A stretch of 64,000 bases of DNA from Musa acuminata AAA Group (lineage: Eukaryota > Streptophyta > Magnoliopsida > Zingiberales > Musaceae). Location of the stretch: assembly GCF_036884655.1 (NCBI RefSeq), contig NC_088349.1, positions 44,544,501-44,608,500 of the forward strand. The letters run 5' to 3'. The translations under genes were made by a program, and so were the position numbers. Position 1 is the first letter of the stretch. Each line of letters begins with the position of its first letter. Positions 43,698 through 56,637 of this stretch are shown piece after piece. The notes below the pieces were generated by a model that saw only the letters and a list, made by a program, of their open reading frames with translations, had not been told where the DNA came from and did not search any database.

Positions 43698-45960
43698 TAA
43701 TGTCAATCACCTATGTGTCTGATCCCCATCAGACCCTTGTGATGCTCAAAGACAATCTGAGACAACGGCTTTGTTAGTGGATCTGCAATGTTATCTTCGG
43801 ATGGAACTCTTTCTACTACTACATCTCCTCCGGTTATGATCTCTCTGATAAGGTGGAACCTTCTCATAATATGCTTAGATTTCTGATGAGACCTAGGTTC
43901 CTTCGCTTAAGCAATTGCCCCGTTGTTGTCACAATATAAGGAGATCGGCTCCTCGTTACCCGGCATGACTCCCAAATCTGTGATGAACTTCTTCACCCAA
44001 ACTCCCTCCTTTGTTGCATTTGATGCAGCAATGTACTCTGCCTCTGTGATCGAGTCAGCAATAGTATCTTACTTAGAACTCTTCTAGCACACTGCTCCTC
44101 CATTCAAGGTGTACACGTACCCTGAATTTGACTTGTTGTCATCAACATCAGACTGAAAACTTGAGTCTGTGTAGTCTTCAACCTTAAGGCTACTACCTCC
44201 ATATACTAGTAAAAGATCCTTAGTCCTTTTCAAGTACTTAAGGATACACTTTACTACTTTCTAGTGCTCCAAGCGTGGATCCGCTTGATACTTGTCTCAT
44301 GACACTCAAAGCATGTGCTATATCAAGCCTAGTACATAGCATGATATACATGATAGACCCTATTGCTGAGGCATAAGGTATCATATCCATGTTCGCCCTT
44401 TCTTTTGGAGTATTTGAGGACATACTCGTAGAAAGCGATATCCCATGTCTCATCGGCATGAGACCTCTCTTGGAATTTTTCATGTCAAACCTTTTGACAA
44501 TGGTTTCTATGTACCTGGATTGGGACAAGCCAAACATCATCTTGGATTTATCTCTATAGATTCTAATCCCCAAGATATAGGATGCTTCCCCAAAGTCTTT
44601 CATGGAGAAGTGTCTAGATAACCAAGCCTTTACTGTGGATAGCATTCCTACGTCATTCCCAATGATTAGGATGTCATCCACATATAACACCAAAAAGGTG
44701 ATAGCGCTCCTACTTACCTTCCTATACACACAAGGCTCATCTTCATTCTTAACAAAGTCATAAGATATGATTGCCTTATCAATTCTTATGTTCCAACTTC
44801 GGGAAGCTTGCTTTAGTCCATAAATGGATCTAAGCAACCTACACACCTTATCTGGGCAGTTCTTAGACACGAATCCCTTAAGTTGTATCATATACACCTC
44901 CTCCTCGAGGTTTCCATTGAGGAATGCGGTTTTCACATCCATCTGTCATATCTCATAATCATAGTGTGCTGCAATAGCCAAGAGAATTCTGATGGATTTT
45001 AGCATTGCTACGGGTGAGAAGGTTTCATCTTAGTTAACACCTTGCCTTTGACGATACCCCTTAGCCACTAGCCTTACTTTATAGGTCTCTACCTTTCCAT
45101 CTACTCCGATTTTTTTTTTCTTAAAGATCCACTTGCAACCGATGGGTACAATACCTTTGAGCGCATCAACTATGTTCTAAACCTTATTGGAGTACATAGA
45201 ATCCATCTCAGAATTTATGGTTTCTTGCCACTTTCCGGAGTCCATACTCATAATAGCCTCCTTGTAGGTCTGAGGATCAATATCCTCAACATCTTCTCTT
45301 CTAATATGTCTCACATATCTCTCAAGAGGATGGGATACTCTATCAGACCTACGTAAAGTTGAAACTTGTGTATTAGGTACTGAACATACTCGAGCTGTAG
45401 AGTGGTGCTTGAGCTTGGTTCTCCAACCTCGCTCAACTCTATCATTCTCCCACTATCTCTGCCAAGAATGTGTTCCTTCTCAAGGAACACTACTCTCTTA
45501 ACTACAAAGACCTTTTGGTCCTCGAGATGATAGAAATAATACCCACAAGTTTCCTTAGGGTATCCCATAAATTCGATCGAAGAGTTTTGATACTCTTTCC
45601 AGTCTAGTTCTTCACCTCATTCTTATACTATTTGAATTTCTCAAAGGCCTCGGACTTGTACTTCATTAAATACACATATCCATATATTGAAAAATCATCA
45701 ATAAAGGTAATGAAGTAGGAGTAACCACTAATGACATGAGTTGACATAGGTCCACATACATCACTATGTATGAGTTCCAACAGCTCAGTGGCTCTCTCTC
45801 CAGTTCCACTAAATGGAGAGTTGGTCAGTTTTCCAGAAGGCAAGGCTCACAAGTTGCATATGACACATAGTCGAATGGATCTAAATATCCATCATTTAGC
45901 AACTTTTGAATCCTTCTTTCATGGATGTGACCTAGCCTACAATGCCACAGGTATGCACTG
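43698..45960 (-). pseudogene. A2 pol: RNase H, RT and partial integrase
   Basis: The minus strand matches A1 pol. RNase H (about 44200-43698) is broken. RT (44942-44238) is one open stretch with [17 protein letters not shown] and YVDD. The C-terminal part of integrase (45568-45311) starts at MGYPKETCGYYFYH. Between it and GKLTNSPFSGTGERATELLELIHSDVCGP (45843-45628) the sequence jumps from cttcgatc to aatttatggg. That removes the DNA equal to A1 9413-9780, including the second D and the E of the catalytic triad. A second deletion removes the protease (A1 8585-8980 equivalent) at about 46008. It cannot give active Pol. Confidence 0.88.
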
Positions 45961-45966
45961 TTCATC

Positions 45967-46830
45967 TCATATCATTTCCTCTTGGACACATTTACATTCA
46001 TGATATATACCTAAAGCTTCATCAAGCTTTTGTTTCACCCTTTCTGCAAGGTACTCTTTGCAGTTCCTTTTCCAATGCCCATCTTTACCACAGTGGAAGC
46101 ACTGGCCTTTGTCCTTTGTTGGGTCTTTCTTAGCAACCTTTGCTTTACCTGGTCTGCCCTTGCCCTTTCCCTTCTTAAGGGACCTTTCTGCTTTCCTTTT
46201 CTTTCTGGTCTCACCAGTATAGAGAACTGGCTTCTCTTTCTTAATAGTACTCTCTACCTCCCTCAACATATTGAGGAGCTCTCGGAGAGTCATCTCAAAC
46301 TTGTTCATATCAAAATTCAATATGAACTGTGAAATGGAATCTAGTAGGGACTGAAGCATAATGTCCACATACAAGTTATTCTCTAGGACCATTCCTAAAC
46401 CTGTGAGTTTCTCTATCCACTCAATCATCTTTAGGACATGGTTCTGAATCGGTGTCCCCTCAGTCATCCTAGCGTGGAAGAGGCTCTTGGATATCTCATA
46501 TCGCTGAGTCCTTCCTTATTCCTCAAACAATTTACAGACATGTAGGAGAATGGATCTGGCATCCATCTTTTCATGTTGTCTCTGTAACTCAGGAGTCATA
46601 GAGTCCAACATATAGCACTGAGCAAGAGTGGAGTCATCAATGTACTTCACGTAGGAAGCAATCTCATCCTCGCTTGCCCCTTCTTCGGGCTTAGGCATCA
46701 CTGTATCAAGGATATATACAATTTTCTCCACCGTGAGAATAATTCTCAAGTTACAAAGCCAATCCGTATAATTTGGATCAGTGAGGCGGTTGACATCAAG
46801 TATGCCACATAAGGGATTTGAAAGTGACAT
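45967..46830 (-). pseudogene. gag: A2 Gag (one stop, knuckle intact)
   Basis: [32 protein letters not shown] from 46830, broken by a stop near 46516, then continuing to the basic tail and a complete knuckle [14 protein letters not shown] (about 46110-46069). It runs straight across the protease deletion into frameshifted sequence. It is the useful comparison that shows TGC where A1 has TGA. Confidence 0.85.
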
Positions 46831-47015
46831 TTTCTGAAGATAAAGATGTAGTAGAAATGAATAACATGCAGATTTTGCAAGAAATAAACTATCAAGATAT
46901 GAACTTCTATCTTAATATGCTCCCACTATTTTACTAATGAGTCACACGACACCCTCAGCACGTGAAACGGAAGTCTCCGGTAGACTTCTAGTGGGGATCA
47001 AGATCCAATCAACGT

Positions 47016-47329
47016 CTTAGTGTAACCTCGAGAGACTCGACCAATCACACTAAGCCTAAAAGGTAGGCAACTCTTGCCGGTCATAACTCCTTGTGATTCT
47101 CGTCCTGTTTGGCCTCCGAATCACCATGGTCTCGAGGGACTCGACCAACCATGATGCTCGGTTAAGTCAACACCTTCGTTACAAGATGAGTTTGATTTGA
47201 TGATATACCCTCGAGGGACTCGACCAAGCATACCATGTCCTCAGGTCACCAGTGACATCTCTATGTCGTAAGCAAGATAGCGAATCGCGATATAGGTGAG
47301 TCTCGAGGGACTCGACCAACTCAACCTAC
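47016..47329 (-). promoter_or_regulatory. A2 leader stem-loop array (four copies)
   Basis: Same four hairpins in the same order as A1. H3 keeps full arms (ccgaatcaccatgg and ccatgatgctcgg on the plus strand). H4 has one change in the apex (ctcgagagactcgaccaa). H2 has the catggtatgc type 5' arm, which still pairs. Confidence 0.78.
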
Positions 47330-48382
47330 ACCGGGAATCGGTTCCTACTTATAACGATGGAAGGCCACGTGGGTAAATCTAATTGTCTTACGTTTACTGA
47401 CTTAATATTATCGAGACAGTTGTTTCTATGATTTAGTCTCCTAATATGACATGTCACACATATACAAATTTAATATATATCTACATCGCATGCAAATATA
47501 TATACATATCTAGTATGTGTATAAGTAATCACACCAGATGATCATGGACCATAACCTAATTTGATTAGGCCTGAGCCAGTAGGCCTAATCACTCACATCA
47601 AGATCTATGTGCAACAGTGCATCTCCATGCCCTATGATCATCCATCTCATCCTCGTCGGTTCTATCGATATCTCGATGCATCTTCATGCATCGCGATTGT
47701 CCGTCTCGTGGGTCCCGCAATCGCATCCACGCTCCCGCTGTGCCTCCTCATGTGATTACAACTTAATCATAGACACGTAGGCTTGACAATAAACGAGAAA
47801 TATAATGGAGACTCACAGACCCCAATAATAATAATCACAAGTACACACATCACACGGTCCATGATCATCCGTCCACACATCATACATCACATGTATAAAT
47901 AATCATCATCATGTAGGACTACTAGATAATGATAAAAATAATAATCAACAAAACTTTTTAATTAATTAGTATTTTATGAAATCAGGGACATATAGGGAAT
48001 TTTTGAATTCATAGGGGTATTTTTATAATTTGGACAAAAGATAGAAACTAGAATTTCTCAAATTCACAGGGGCAAAACTATTTTTTTTTGCCAAAAACCC
48101 TAAGGCCCTCATCCTCCCCTACTGCTGCTGTTGCTGCCACCGCTGCCATCCTGTTGGTGACAAGCTGTGTGGCGTAGGGCGGGGTTGTTGCCCTTGCATG
48201 CAGGCGGCACGCCCGTTGGCGGTACTGCCCCTACAGCTGGGTGCCCCCGCCGGCATTGCCGCCTCCGCGGGCGGGCGCCCTTGTGGGTGCCGCCCCCTCC
48301 GTGGGCGGTTCTACCTGCGCGGCAATGTCTGCAGGCAGTGTTGCCTCGCCGGGTGGTCGCTCTTGCGGGGTTTTTGCCCTGC
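47330..48382 (-). other. A2 leader, left part
   Basis: Non-coding leader equivalent to A1 6270-7262, with the GC-rich block at 48110-48382, where C is inserted. The short open frames at 48167-48473 come from base composition. Confidence 0.7.
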
Positions 48383-48829
48383 TGTCACGGACAAACTTCT
48401 AAACAGGGTGTTTGATCTAATGCTTATGTATGTTCGTGTCTTTTGGTATGTTCATGCTTTGCACGGCATGTAGAGGGATGGCAGAAGGCTTAATAGTCCC
48501 ATTTTAATTAAGTTGGTGGCCGCTTTAGGCTTGTAAATAAAGGTTGTGTCATGTGGACACGTGTGAGAGATTTTCGGTTTGTAATGGACCATTTTACCCT
48601 TTGTTGTGCAACTGTTCAGAGCTTGTAAAGTCTGTTTGTAATTTGCATTGTCTATGAAGGTGTTTTTCGGACATGTTTGCTTGTAGATCCCGAGTGAGGC
48701 GTTTTCTCTATCATGTTCTCTCAAATGTGGGTCCTAAGGGACCATGGGAGGCTTCGGGTAGGCTGACCTTTGCGGACGGACACGCAAGGGTACCGCACGA
48801 CTTAGGCAAAACCAGCTAAGTCCGTGACA
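48383..48829 (+). repeat. C 5' LTR (447 bp)
   Basis: Matches 52505-52951 at offset 4122 with no indel. Differences are nearly all transitions. A small open frame on the minus strand (48452-48724) recurs in the other LTR and is not a gene. Confidence 0.93.
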
Positions 48830-48843
48830 GATGGTATCAGAGC

Positions 48844-51800
48844 AGGACAAGCACTCATAGAAACACTTAGCATGCAAATGTGGGGGACCTAGCGGGGCTG
48901 CGTTGAGGGCAGTTAGCACACGCGCGATCGTTTGGGGGAAAACGGGCATGGAGATGTAGGGAAAAGGAGTCGCTCGGAGGAGCGGGCATCTGAGATTGGC
49001 ATTCAGAGGAATGGCCAACCCTTCGCGCAAGAGGCACCATGAGAACAGACAAGCTTGGAAGAATGCGAAGCGCACAAAGGTTGGGATGGCTGAGTTTGAG
49101 CTACGACTCAACGTTGACAACTATACTTGATGGTGCTCAAGGCAAGAGAGGCGCTTGGTAAAGGATGAGACCATGCAAGGTGGAATGAGTTGCTCAATGA
49201 CCAAAAGAGTTATGCAAAACTCACAGAGGTGAAGGGAAATTGCTAACTCGAAGAATTTGGTACTCATGCATGGGCTTGTATGTGGACGATGGAATGTTCA
49301 CGGCCATCCCAAGGCGACCGAAACTCGGCGCCATGGAGCATTGAAACTTTCTCTTCGGCATGAGAAGGATACGTCCGTAGGAGGCTGAAGGGTGCAACTA
49401 GTCCAGCATGTTGCTAGGCCTTGAGGGGTGCAGCGGGGGCTGTATTGACGTGGAGTCGCAATCTAGCAAGTGTTTTTGTAGGAGGCAGAACAATGCATAA
49501 TTTGTTCAGCAGATCGGAGTAGTCCAAGGGGATGGTGGTCTCCGAAACGAAGAGAGATGTTGCTCCAATGGGACAATTATTCAGGAGGGATAAGTCCCGG
49601 CTCTTCAGAGGGAGAATCATGTGGGACGGATCTCACAAGTTGAGGAGGAGTACCTCAACAAACAACAACTCCACGAAGCTCAATGGACTGAGCAAGCGGC
49701 GAGGAGTCGTCGCATGATCTCGCTTGAGAGAATGCATTGGTGGATGCATTGCGAGATCAAGTGGGGGAGTGACCCAAAGCAACTCAAATGAAGACACACT
49801 TGGAGTCGATATGGAGATCGGACTCAAGGGAGGGCTGACCCGTGGAATGGTGGGCGCGAGGGCCACCATCAACTCAATGCAAAAACGAGGAGCGGAGCAA
49901 CTTGGGTGTAACTTGGTGAAGTACCCAAGCCGCATGAAGGGAGCCAGCATAGAAGATGGAACATGGAGCGGAGGCATAGTGCTTTCCTTGGATAGAGGTC
50001 AAGGACATGAACTCTTGCAGAGGTAAGAACAGGATCATGTTATTCCATGGGTCATTCATTCTGATGGAGCGGACTCATCTTGCATGGTGCCAAAGATGAA
50101 GGGAGCTTCGGGGCACATGCACCTTATCTCGGAAAAGCATTTGTTGGAGGAACTAAGGCGACTCAATTTGCGGAGGCAAAGTTGGGTTCAGAAGGCCTTA
50201 GCACGGGGCAAGACGACGTAGAGGTGGGTACTCTTGAAGAATATGCCACAGTGTTGTCATTCAAGTTGCTATAAAGGAGGCGGTGCGCAGCGAAGATTGT
50301 GCTGGTAGGGGTAGAGGCCCAGGATCCAGACAATGTTGTACTAATTACAGCGAAGTCGGGGGACTTCTGGAGCTACTAGGCGACGGACTGTCCTAGAGCG
50401 GTGCTTCATCTTGGTGTGACCCAAGAGTGGGTGGATGAAGGTCGATTGCCAAAGGAGCAAACAAAATCGAAGGTGGAAGAGACCCAGCGATGTATGGGCA
50501 GAGGCCACACATGAAGGGTTCACAATTCGATTTCATCCCACAAGGATCAGAATGCAATAGAGATGTCACCAGGAGGCGACATGGTGCAGCGGATCATGGT
50601 GGAACAGTTCGTGGCAATGCGATACACATAATCTAGCCCCGTGAGGGACTAGATCATACGGAGGTATGATCGGGAGCTACTGGAAGCTCCACTTCGGTAA
50701 ACTACATGATGGCAAGAAGGGCTATGGATTCAAGGAGTGAAGGCCATGGTACCGCAGAGGCGGGTCTTCCGTGCGTGCATCGAAGGTTGCATCGGATGAA
50801 AACCTTGGTCATCAGCATATGGGGGCTGGGTTCCACCAAGGGAAAAGTTCGAATGCAAGTACCAGTGAGTCCCATGGGAGGGACTTGATCATATAGAGGT
50901 ATGATCGAAGCATTTGGGGAGTTAAACTGCTCTAGAGCTCATATTCGCTTAAGGGAGCCCGACAAGTCAGGGGACAAGGTCGAGTAAGCGAACGTTACTA
51001 CCAAGGAAGCTAAGGAGAACAGAATCGGTGCAAACCGTACAACATGATGGCAGAGGCCATGCATGGGAGTTGCAGTCTGTCTTTCCATCGACCAAAGGGA
51101 GCCGCTTGGAGAACACAGAGGTGTTGAAGCAAGGGGTCGAAAGGGGCGAGGAAATGACGATGAGTCCAAAGGGACTTAGCTACCCAAAATCAAACATCAG
51201 TTAGAATGGAGGTGGACTCGGAGGAGTACCACAGAGGCATATCTACTGATTGTGAAGAAAAGGGATGCAGATGCGAGGCGACGGATAGTAGCGCCATGGG
51301 CAAGGCAACGCCATGGTACTGTAGAGGCGGGACTTCCGTGAAAGTCATTGATCCCTTGCTCTCATAGAGGGAGAGCGCTTGGTCGTGAAAGGGGCCGAGG
51401 AAGTGGAGCATGCAGAGGCAAACTCCAAGTACCGAGATAAGGCTGAAGGGCAGAGGCCAAGGAACATCGTAAGACCGGTGTCAATGAGTTTCTCATCAAG
51501 ATAGCCGAAAGTGAAGGATTTCGGGTCATGCAAAAGTGCACGACCGAGGAACGAAGTAGTCAGTACGCGGTGTTGTACCTTCACTACTTAGGGGAGTAGG
51601 CGGCAGGGTTGATGGAGAAGACGGTACAATCCCAGAGGCGACCAAATCTATTTGAGAATTACTCCAAGTTGGGGTGAAAACTTCCTGCATTCCAGAAGTT
51701 CAATGGCATTGAGAAGGTGAATTACAGTAGCTAACTCAACGCAAGGAGTGCAAACACTTCAAGTGCTTCAGAAGTGTGAGCAAAGAGCAGGCGAAGGCTA

Positions 51801-52491
51801 GTAACCAGCTCGATGCATGGAGTACAACCTCGAGGAGGCGGGCGAAGTCAAGTAACCTTTGCCTTCTCAACTCTTAAGAGAATAGGCGAAACCGAGGACC
51901 CCAATTCTCTTACCTATCTAGCAGAGGAGCTCTGCATATGTTTAAAGACCCTTCGAAGATAATGGAAGACAATAGTTGTCAAATCCTCACCAACGGTGAT
52001 CAGTGCTACTGAGAGTAGATTGTCCGCTTCATTTCCCAACGAAATGCCAATCGAAAGCGGAAGTGATGCGAACCTACTTGGATGTGACAACTAAGTAAAA
52101 GAAGAGTCAATGAGCAAATTTTGTGGATGAAGGACCCAAAACTTCAGAAGTTTGCGAGACGATGCTCGTTAAAGCTCCAACAAGCATCCACCTAGTTCAA
52201 GCAGCATGAGACATTTGAGAGACTAGCGTAGTAAGGATGGTCTTTTCCTTCATTTGAAGGATCCGCAGGAATCAATAAGGATCAACACAACTCAGCCAAC
52301 CCCACACCGGAGTCAGAGTCATTGGTGAGTTCAAGCAGCATGGCGGATCAAAGGTTCGACTACTCAAATATAGCAACGGAGAGTAGTTGGGAGCCAAGAG
52401 GCGCATTGTAGCTGGACTAGAAGATTGAAGACTCAGCAAAGGCGAGGAGTTGCAGTGTCGGCAAAGGCGTCAACGGGGATGTCAAAGGAAT
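48844..52491 (+). other. C internal region, no coding seen
   Basis: Purine-rich DNA with only short open frames on both strands (longest about 128 codons) and no known domain. The word gcagaggc or a close variant recurs over about 1.7 kb (for example near 50496, 50755, 51050, 51229, 51320, 51414, 51452 and 51633). A block with 'gagggactagatcatacggaggtatgatcg' at about 50643-50672 is repeated in changed form at 50878-50909, and 'gcgggtcttccgtg' (50759) returns as 'gcgggacttccgtg' (51325). These look like old internal duplications. Confidence 0.6.
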
Positions 52492-52504
52492 AAGTGGGGG
52501 AGAA

Positions 52505-52951
52505 TGTCACGGACAAACTTCTAAACAGGGTGTTTGATGTAATGCTTATGTATGTCCGTGTCTTTTGGTATGTTCATGCTTTGCACGACATGTAGAGGGA
52601 TGACAGAAGGCTTAATAGTCCCATTTTAGTTAAGTTGGTGGCCGCTTTAGGCTTGTAAATAAAGGTTGTGTCATGTGGACACGTGTGAGAGATTTTCGGT
52701 CTATAATGAACCATTTTACCCTTTGTTGTGCAACTATTCAGAGCTTGTAAAGTCTGTTTGTAATTTGCATTGTCTATGAAGGTGTTTTTCAGACATGTTT
52801 GCTTGTGGATCCCGAGTGAGGCGTTTTCTCTATCATGTTCTCTCAAATGTGGGTCCTAAGGAACCATGGGAGGCTTCGGGTAGGCTGACCTTTGCGAACG
52901 GACACGCAAGGGTGCCGCACGACTTAGGCAAAACCAGCTAAGTCCGTGACA
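52505..52951 (+). repeat. C 3' LTR (447 bp)
   Basis: See 5' LTR. It ends gtccgtgaca and is followed by A2 leader sequence. Confidence 0.93.
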
Positions 52952-53103
52952 CTACGGCGTGTCACCACGCGAGAGCAACGGCCACAGGCGCCATTTCCCT
53001 TTAGTGCGGGCACAATGCCCGCGCAGGTCAAAAGCTTCTCCAAAACACAACACATGCAGTTCAAAACCAATCTATCGCACGAACAACCTGGCTCTGATAC
53101 CAC
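52952..53103 (-). other. A2 leader, right part, with primer binding site
   Basis: Short remnant of the GC-rich leader, then the reverse complement of the primer site (gctctgatacca, 53091-53102) next to the 5' LTR. It is shorter than the same part of A3, so some leader has been lost. Confidence 0.75.
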
Positions 53104-54692
53104 TGTTGGGAAATCTTGGGGGCGACATCAAATGCGTAGCGGAAGAACAAGAAAATAAAAATCCCTGATTCCCAAAGAGATGTTCGTCATCATGTGAAGA
53201 GTGGTGTGCAAAATCCGCGAAACTGAAAAAACTACATATAGAATAGATTGTGTTACCTACGGAGATCGTATATCCCTGTATCCTTGCAGATCTTTAGGAG
53301 AGGGTGAAGGAGGTCAAGTGTCCTCCTCTCTAGCGGTGATCCACACAGCAGGGCTGCGACGACGCTCCTCAAAACTCCAAGCCTGCTCTGAGGTGGAGAG
53401 GGGAAGGAGAATAGGAGAGGCAAGCAAAGGCTCTGAATCTCTCCTATTTATAGAGGTCCCCTATGAAACCCTAATGGATCCTTCCCTAGTGGGTATTGGA
53501 TCTGGATCCAATAACCCAAGCCTGTTAGATTAGTGGGTCTCTATCCAATAATCTCTCATAGGCTCTTATTTGATCTCGTCTATGGGATCCAATAATTCAG
53601 GGGCTTATTGGATATCTAATAAGACAAGGGCTCCGTCGGATATCTCATATCCGAACCTCTACTCATCGCAATGCCTACCTTATGTGTGTGACCCTCTAGG
53701 CCCAATATCGAGCTGGTTGTGAGTCATAACTGTCAGGACTCCTTCTAACTCAGTGAATTATTATTTCTGTAATAATTCACTCGACTCATCGACTACGGAC
53801 GTATTAGGCCACTACGTTATAGTCCCTAGACGATATAGGGGAATTCAATCCATTGGACCTATCTATCCTCAGTTACCATGTACCTATAATCCCTCATCCA
53901 TCTAATATCCCAGAGACTATATATCGAGCATGGTGCTGTCAGACCCATACAGTTTCTACTCGAGTCTCGCTCTAATCGGATTGTCCCGGAAAACTCTTTC
54001 TCTCTCAACCCGAAAGACCTTAGCCAAGGATTCATCTGAGCAAGAACAAATGGGATATACCTCTCATGACGCCGAGAGTAGATGATCCTCTATCGACACT
54101 CAATAGCCCTCGTAAGGTCGACTACTACTCCCAATGACCAGCTGTACTAGATCTAGGACAACCAAACCTATAAGTCTGATATCAAAGAGTTGAGCACTCA
54201 TACAGGACATCCTTGGTGTCTCAAGTCTAAAGACCAAATATACCACCAGGACTACGGAATCGTTGTCTGACAATAAGGCATCGTCAACCATCTAGCATTC
54301 CATAAGCGGATCAATCAGTGAACTCATTCTCTAATGAGCACCTGTACTGTATCCCTAGTGTCCCTACATGAGCAACTATGAGACCAGCTGCATCCATCAT
54401 ATGGACGGGTATACAGCACACCAGTCTATTCGATTATTACGATGTCCCTCTCTAGTAACCTATGATCGGGATTATTTAGGATATATGTTTAAAGGTGAAT
54501 CGATCTCATTTTCATGATCTCATCACGATCCGATTCCCATTGCACAAATCCAAGGACATCACAATATATATGTGCATATATGCAATAGTTATAAAGTGAT
54601 ATATACCAAAATATAATAAGCAAAAAGATTCTGTATCAAGTCACATGTGCCATCACTCACGTGATTGGCTTGCTAGGCACTTGTGACTAGCA
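53104..54692 (-). repeat. A2 5' LTR (1589 bp)
   Basis: tgttgggaaatc to ..tgactagca, followed by the ccttt duplication. TATA on the minus strand near 53446-53453. Long-form LTR. Confidence 0.93.
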
Positions 54693-55740
54693 CCTTTAAG
54701 ATATCTAAAAATTCTTTTAACTGCTTTGAGATGAGATATCTTAGAGTTCGATTGAAACCTAGCACAAAGTCCTACACTGAACATGATATCTGGTCTAGTT
54801 GCAGTGAGGTAAAGCAAACTTCCTATCATACCCCTATAAGTTTTTTAATCGAAGCTTTCTCCATTTTCATCAACTTCTAACTTAATGGAGGTGCTCATAG
54901 GAGTGTTAATAGCTTTTGAGCTATCCATATTAAATCTTTTCAGCATATCTAAAGCATATTTAGTTTGACTAATAAAGATGTCATTGCTTAGTTACTTAAT
55001 TTGTAAGCCTAAGAAAAAGGTTAATTCTCCCATCAAACTCATTTCAAATTCGAGACTCATGGTTTTAGCAAAAAATTTACAAAGAGATTCATTCATAGAA
55101 CTGAAGATAATATCATCAACATAAATCTAAACAATGAGAAAATTATTTTTAAAATTCTTGATAAACAATGTAGTATCGACCTTGCCTTTTTGTGAAATTA
55201 TTTTCAATAAGAAAAGTACTAAGTCTCTCATACTAAGCCCTTGGGGCTTGTTTTAAACCATAGAGAGCTTTAGTTAATTTAAATACATGATTAGGGAGGC
55301 TATTATTTTTAAATCCGGGAGGTTGTTCAACATAAACTTCTTCAGAAATAAAGCCATTAAGAAAAGCGCTTTTAACATCCATTTAAAATAACTTAAAATT
55401 ATTATTACTAGCATAGGCAAGGAGCATCCTTATGGCTTCTAATCTAGCCACAAGAGCTAAGGTTTCTTCGTAATCGATACCTTCTTCTTGGTTAAAACCT
55501 TTGGCTACTAATCTAGCCTTGTTTCTAACCACGATACCATATTCATCTTGCTTATTTCTAAAGACCCATTTAGTACTAATAACTAAATGATCATTTAGTC
55601 TAGGAACAAGCTTCCACACCTCATTTCTCTGAAATTGATTTAACTCATCTTGTATTGCGATAATCCATGAATCATCTTTTATGGCTTCGTCAATACATTT
55701 AGGTTCAATTTAGGAGAGAAAAGCGGCGTTGACACAAAAA
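54693..55740 (-). pseudogene. B2 reverse transcriptase region
   Basis: Minus-strand Sirevirus RT in fragments: WKLVPRLNDHLVISTKWVFRNKQDEYGIVVRNKARLVAKGFNQEEGIDYEET at 55619-55383, then the aataatattatcttcagt-type YVDD region near 55120-55090 (where a stop interrupts), and the LTFFLGLQI region near 55010. Left of this the frame continues into the RNase H beyond A2. Several stops and frameshifts are present. Confidence 0.8.
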
Positions 55741-55984
55741 ATTTTAAGAGAAGAACGTGTTTGAACCCCCTTAGATGTGTCTCCTAGGATTAGCTCTTTA
55801 GGATGAGCATCTACATACTTTCAATCTTTGGGTAAGGATGTTTCAAAAGTAGATGCATCCAAGTTGCTAGTTGGAGAAATGTTTTCATTTAAATTCAAAT
55901 AATCAAAATTAATATCATCATCAAAATCATTTTTTTTTATTTCGGTAGTCTCATTGAAAACAACATGAATGGATACTTCTATAA

Positions 55985-56617
55985 TTAAAGTTCTTTTATT
56001 GAAGATACAAAAAGCTTAAATCGAAGAATAACTAAGAAAAATTCCTTCATCGGTTTAGCATCAAATTTTACTAAGGCATCTTTTTCGTTCAAGATAAAAC
56101 ACTTACACCCAAAAACTTTAAAATATAAAATATTAGGTTTTTTATTATTCCACAACTCATAGGGAGTTTTGGTGAGTAAGAGTCTTACTAGAACTCTATT
56201 CAAAATATAGCATATAGTGTTTACGGCTTCGGCCCAAAAATATTTGGGTAGGTTATGTTCATTCAACATAGTTCTTGCCATTTCTTGTAAATTTCTATTT
56301 TTTCTTTCTACTACTCCATTTTGTTGAGGATTTCTTGGAGTAGAGAAGTTGTGGCTGTATCCATTAGATTCATAAAATTCTTGGAAATCATGGTTTTGAA
56401 ATTCACCACCGTGAACACTTCGAATTGATGAAATCATAAAACTCTTTTCATTTTGAACAAGTTTACAAAACTTGGTGAAATATCTAAAGCATTCATTTTT
56501 GTGTTTTAAGAAATAAGTCCATGTGTATCTACTATAGTCATCTACAATGACGAAGGCGTATTTGCTACCTCCTAGGTTTGATGTAGAGATTGGTCCGAAC
56601 AAGTCCATATGGATCAA
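55985..56617 (-). pseudogene. B2 integrase (catalytic Asp changed to Val)
   Basis: 210 open codons on the minus strand. HMDLFGPISTSNLGGSKYAFVIVDDYSRYTW holds the first aspartate. The second catalytic position reads IRSVHGGEFQ instead of the family's R-S-D, an aspartate-to-valine change. The glutamate is kept in NGVVERKNRNLQEM. The C-terminal TPYELWNNKKPNILYFKVFGCKCFILN follows, with a frame problem near its end. Loss of the second aspartate would abolish strand transfer. Confidence 0.85.
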
Positions 56618-56637
56618 TTGTAAGGGCCCAGAGGTGC

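Larger units (their letters stand above)
48383..52951 (+). mobile_element. C: LARD-like non-autonomous LTR element
   Basis: Two 447-bp LTRs (48383-48829 and 52505-52951) with 10-bp terminal inverted repeats tgtcacggac/gtccgtgaca, about 14 differences by eye. Primer site tggtatcagagc (48832-48843) and polypurine tract (aagtgggggagaa, 52492-52504) fix the orientation as plus. The LTR and PPT style resemble plant Ty3/gypsy elements, but no gag or pol domain is recognisable in 3.7 kb. The flanking 5-mers (cctgc and ctacg) do not match, so a target duplication is not shown. Confidence 0.85.
42095..54692 (-). mobile_element. A2: Angela copia element, minus strand, internally deleted
   Basis: LTRs of 1588 bp (42095-43682) and 1589 bp (53104-54692) and a perfect CCTTT duplication (42090-42094 and 54693-54697). 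Joining the flanks restores B2's RNase H. LTR differences are much more numerous than in A1, so it is older. The pol has lost about 370 bp of the integrase core and about 400 bp of protease, besides point damage. Element C sits in its GC-rich leader. Confidence 0.93.

Noticed and set aside
48734..52501. Open frames of 60-128 codons in element C as genes
   Set aside because: They are short, on both strands, without a recognisable domain and with no repeated support.
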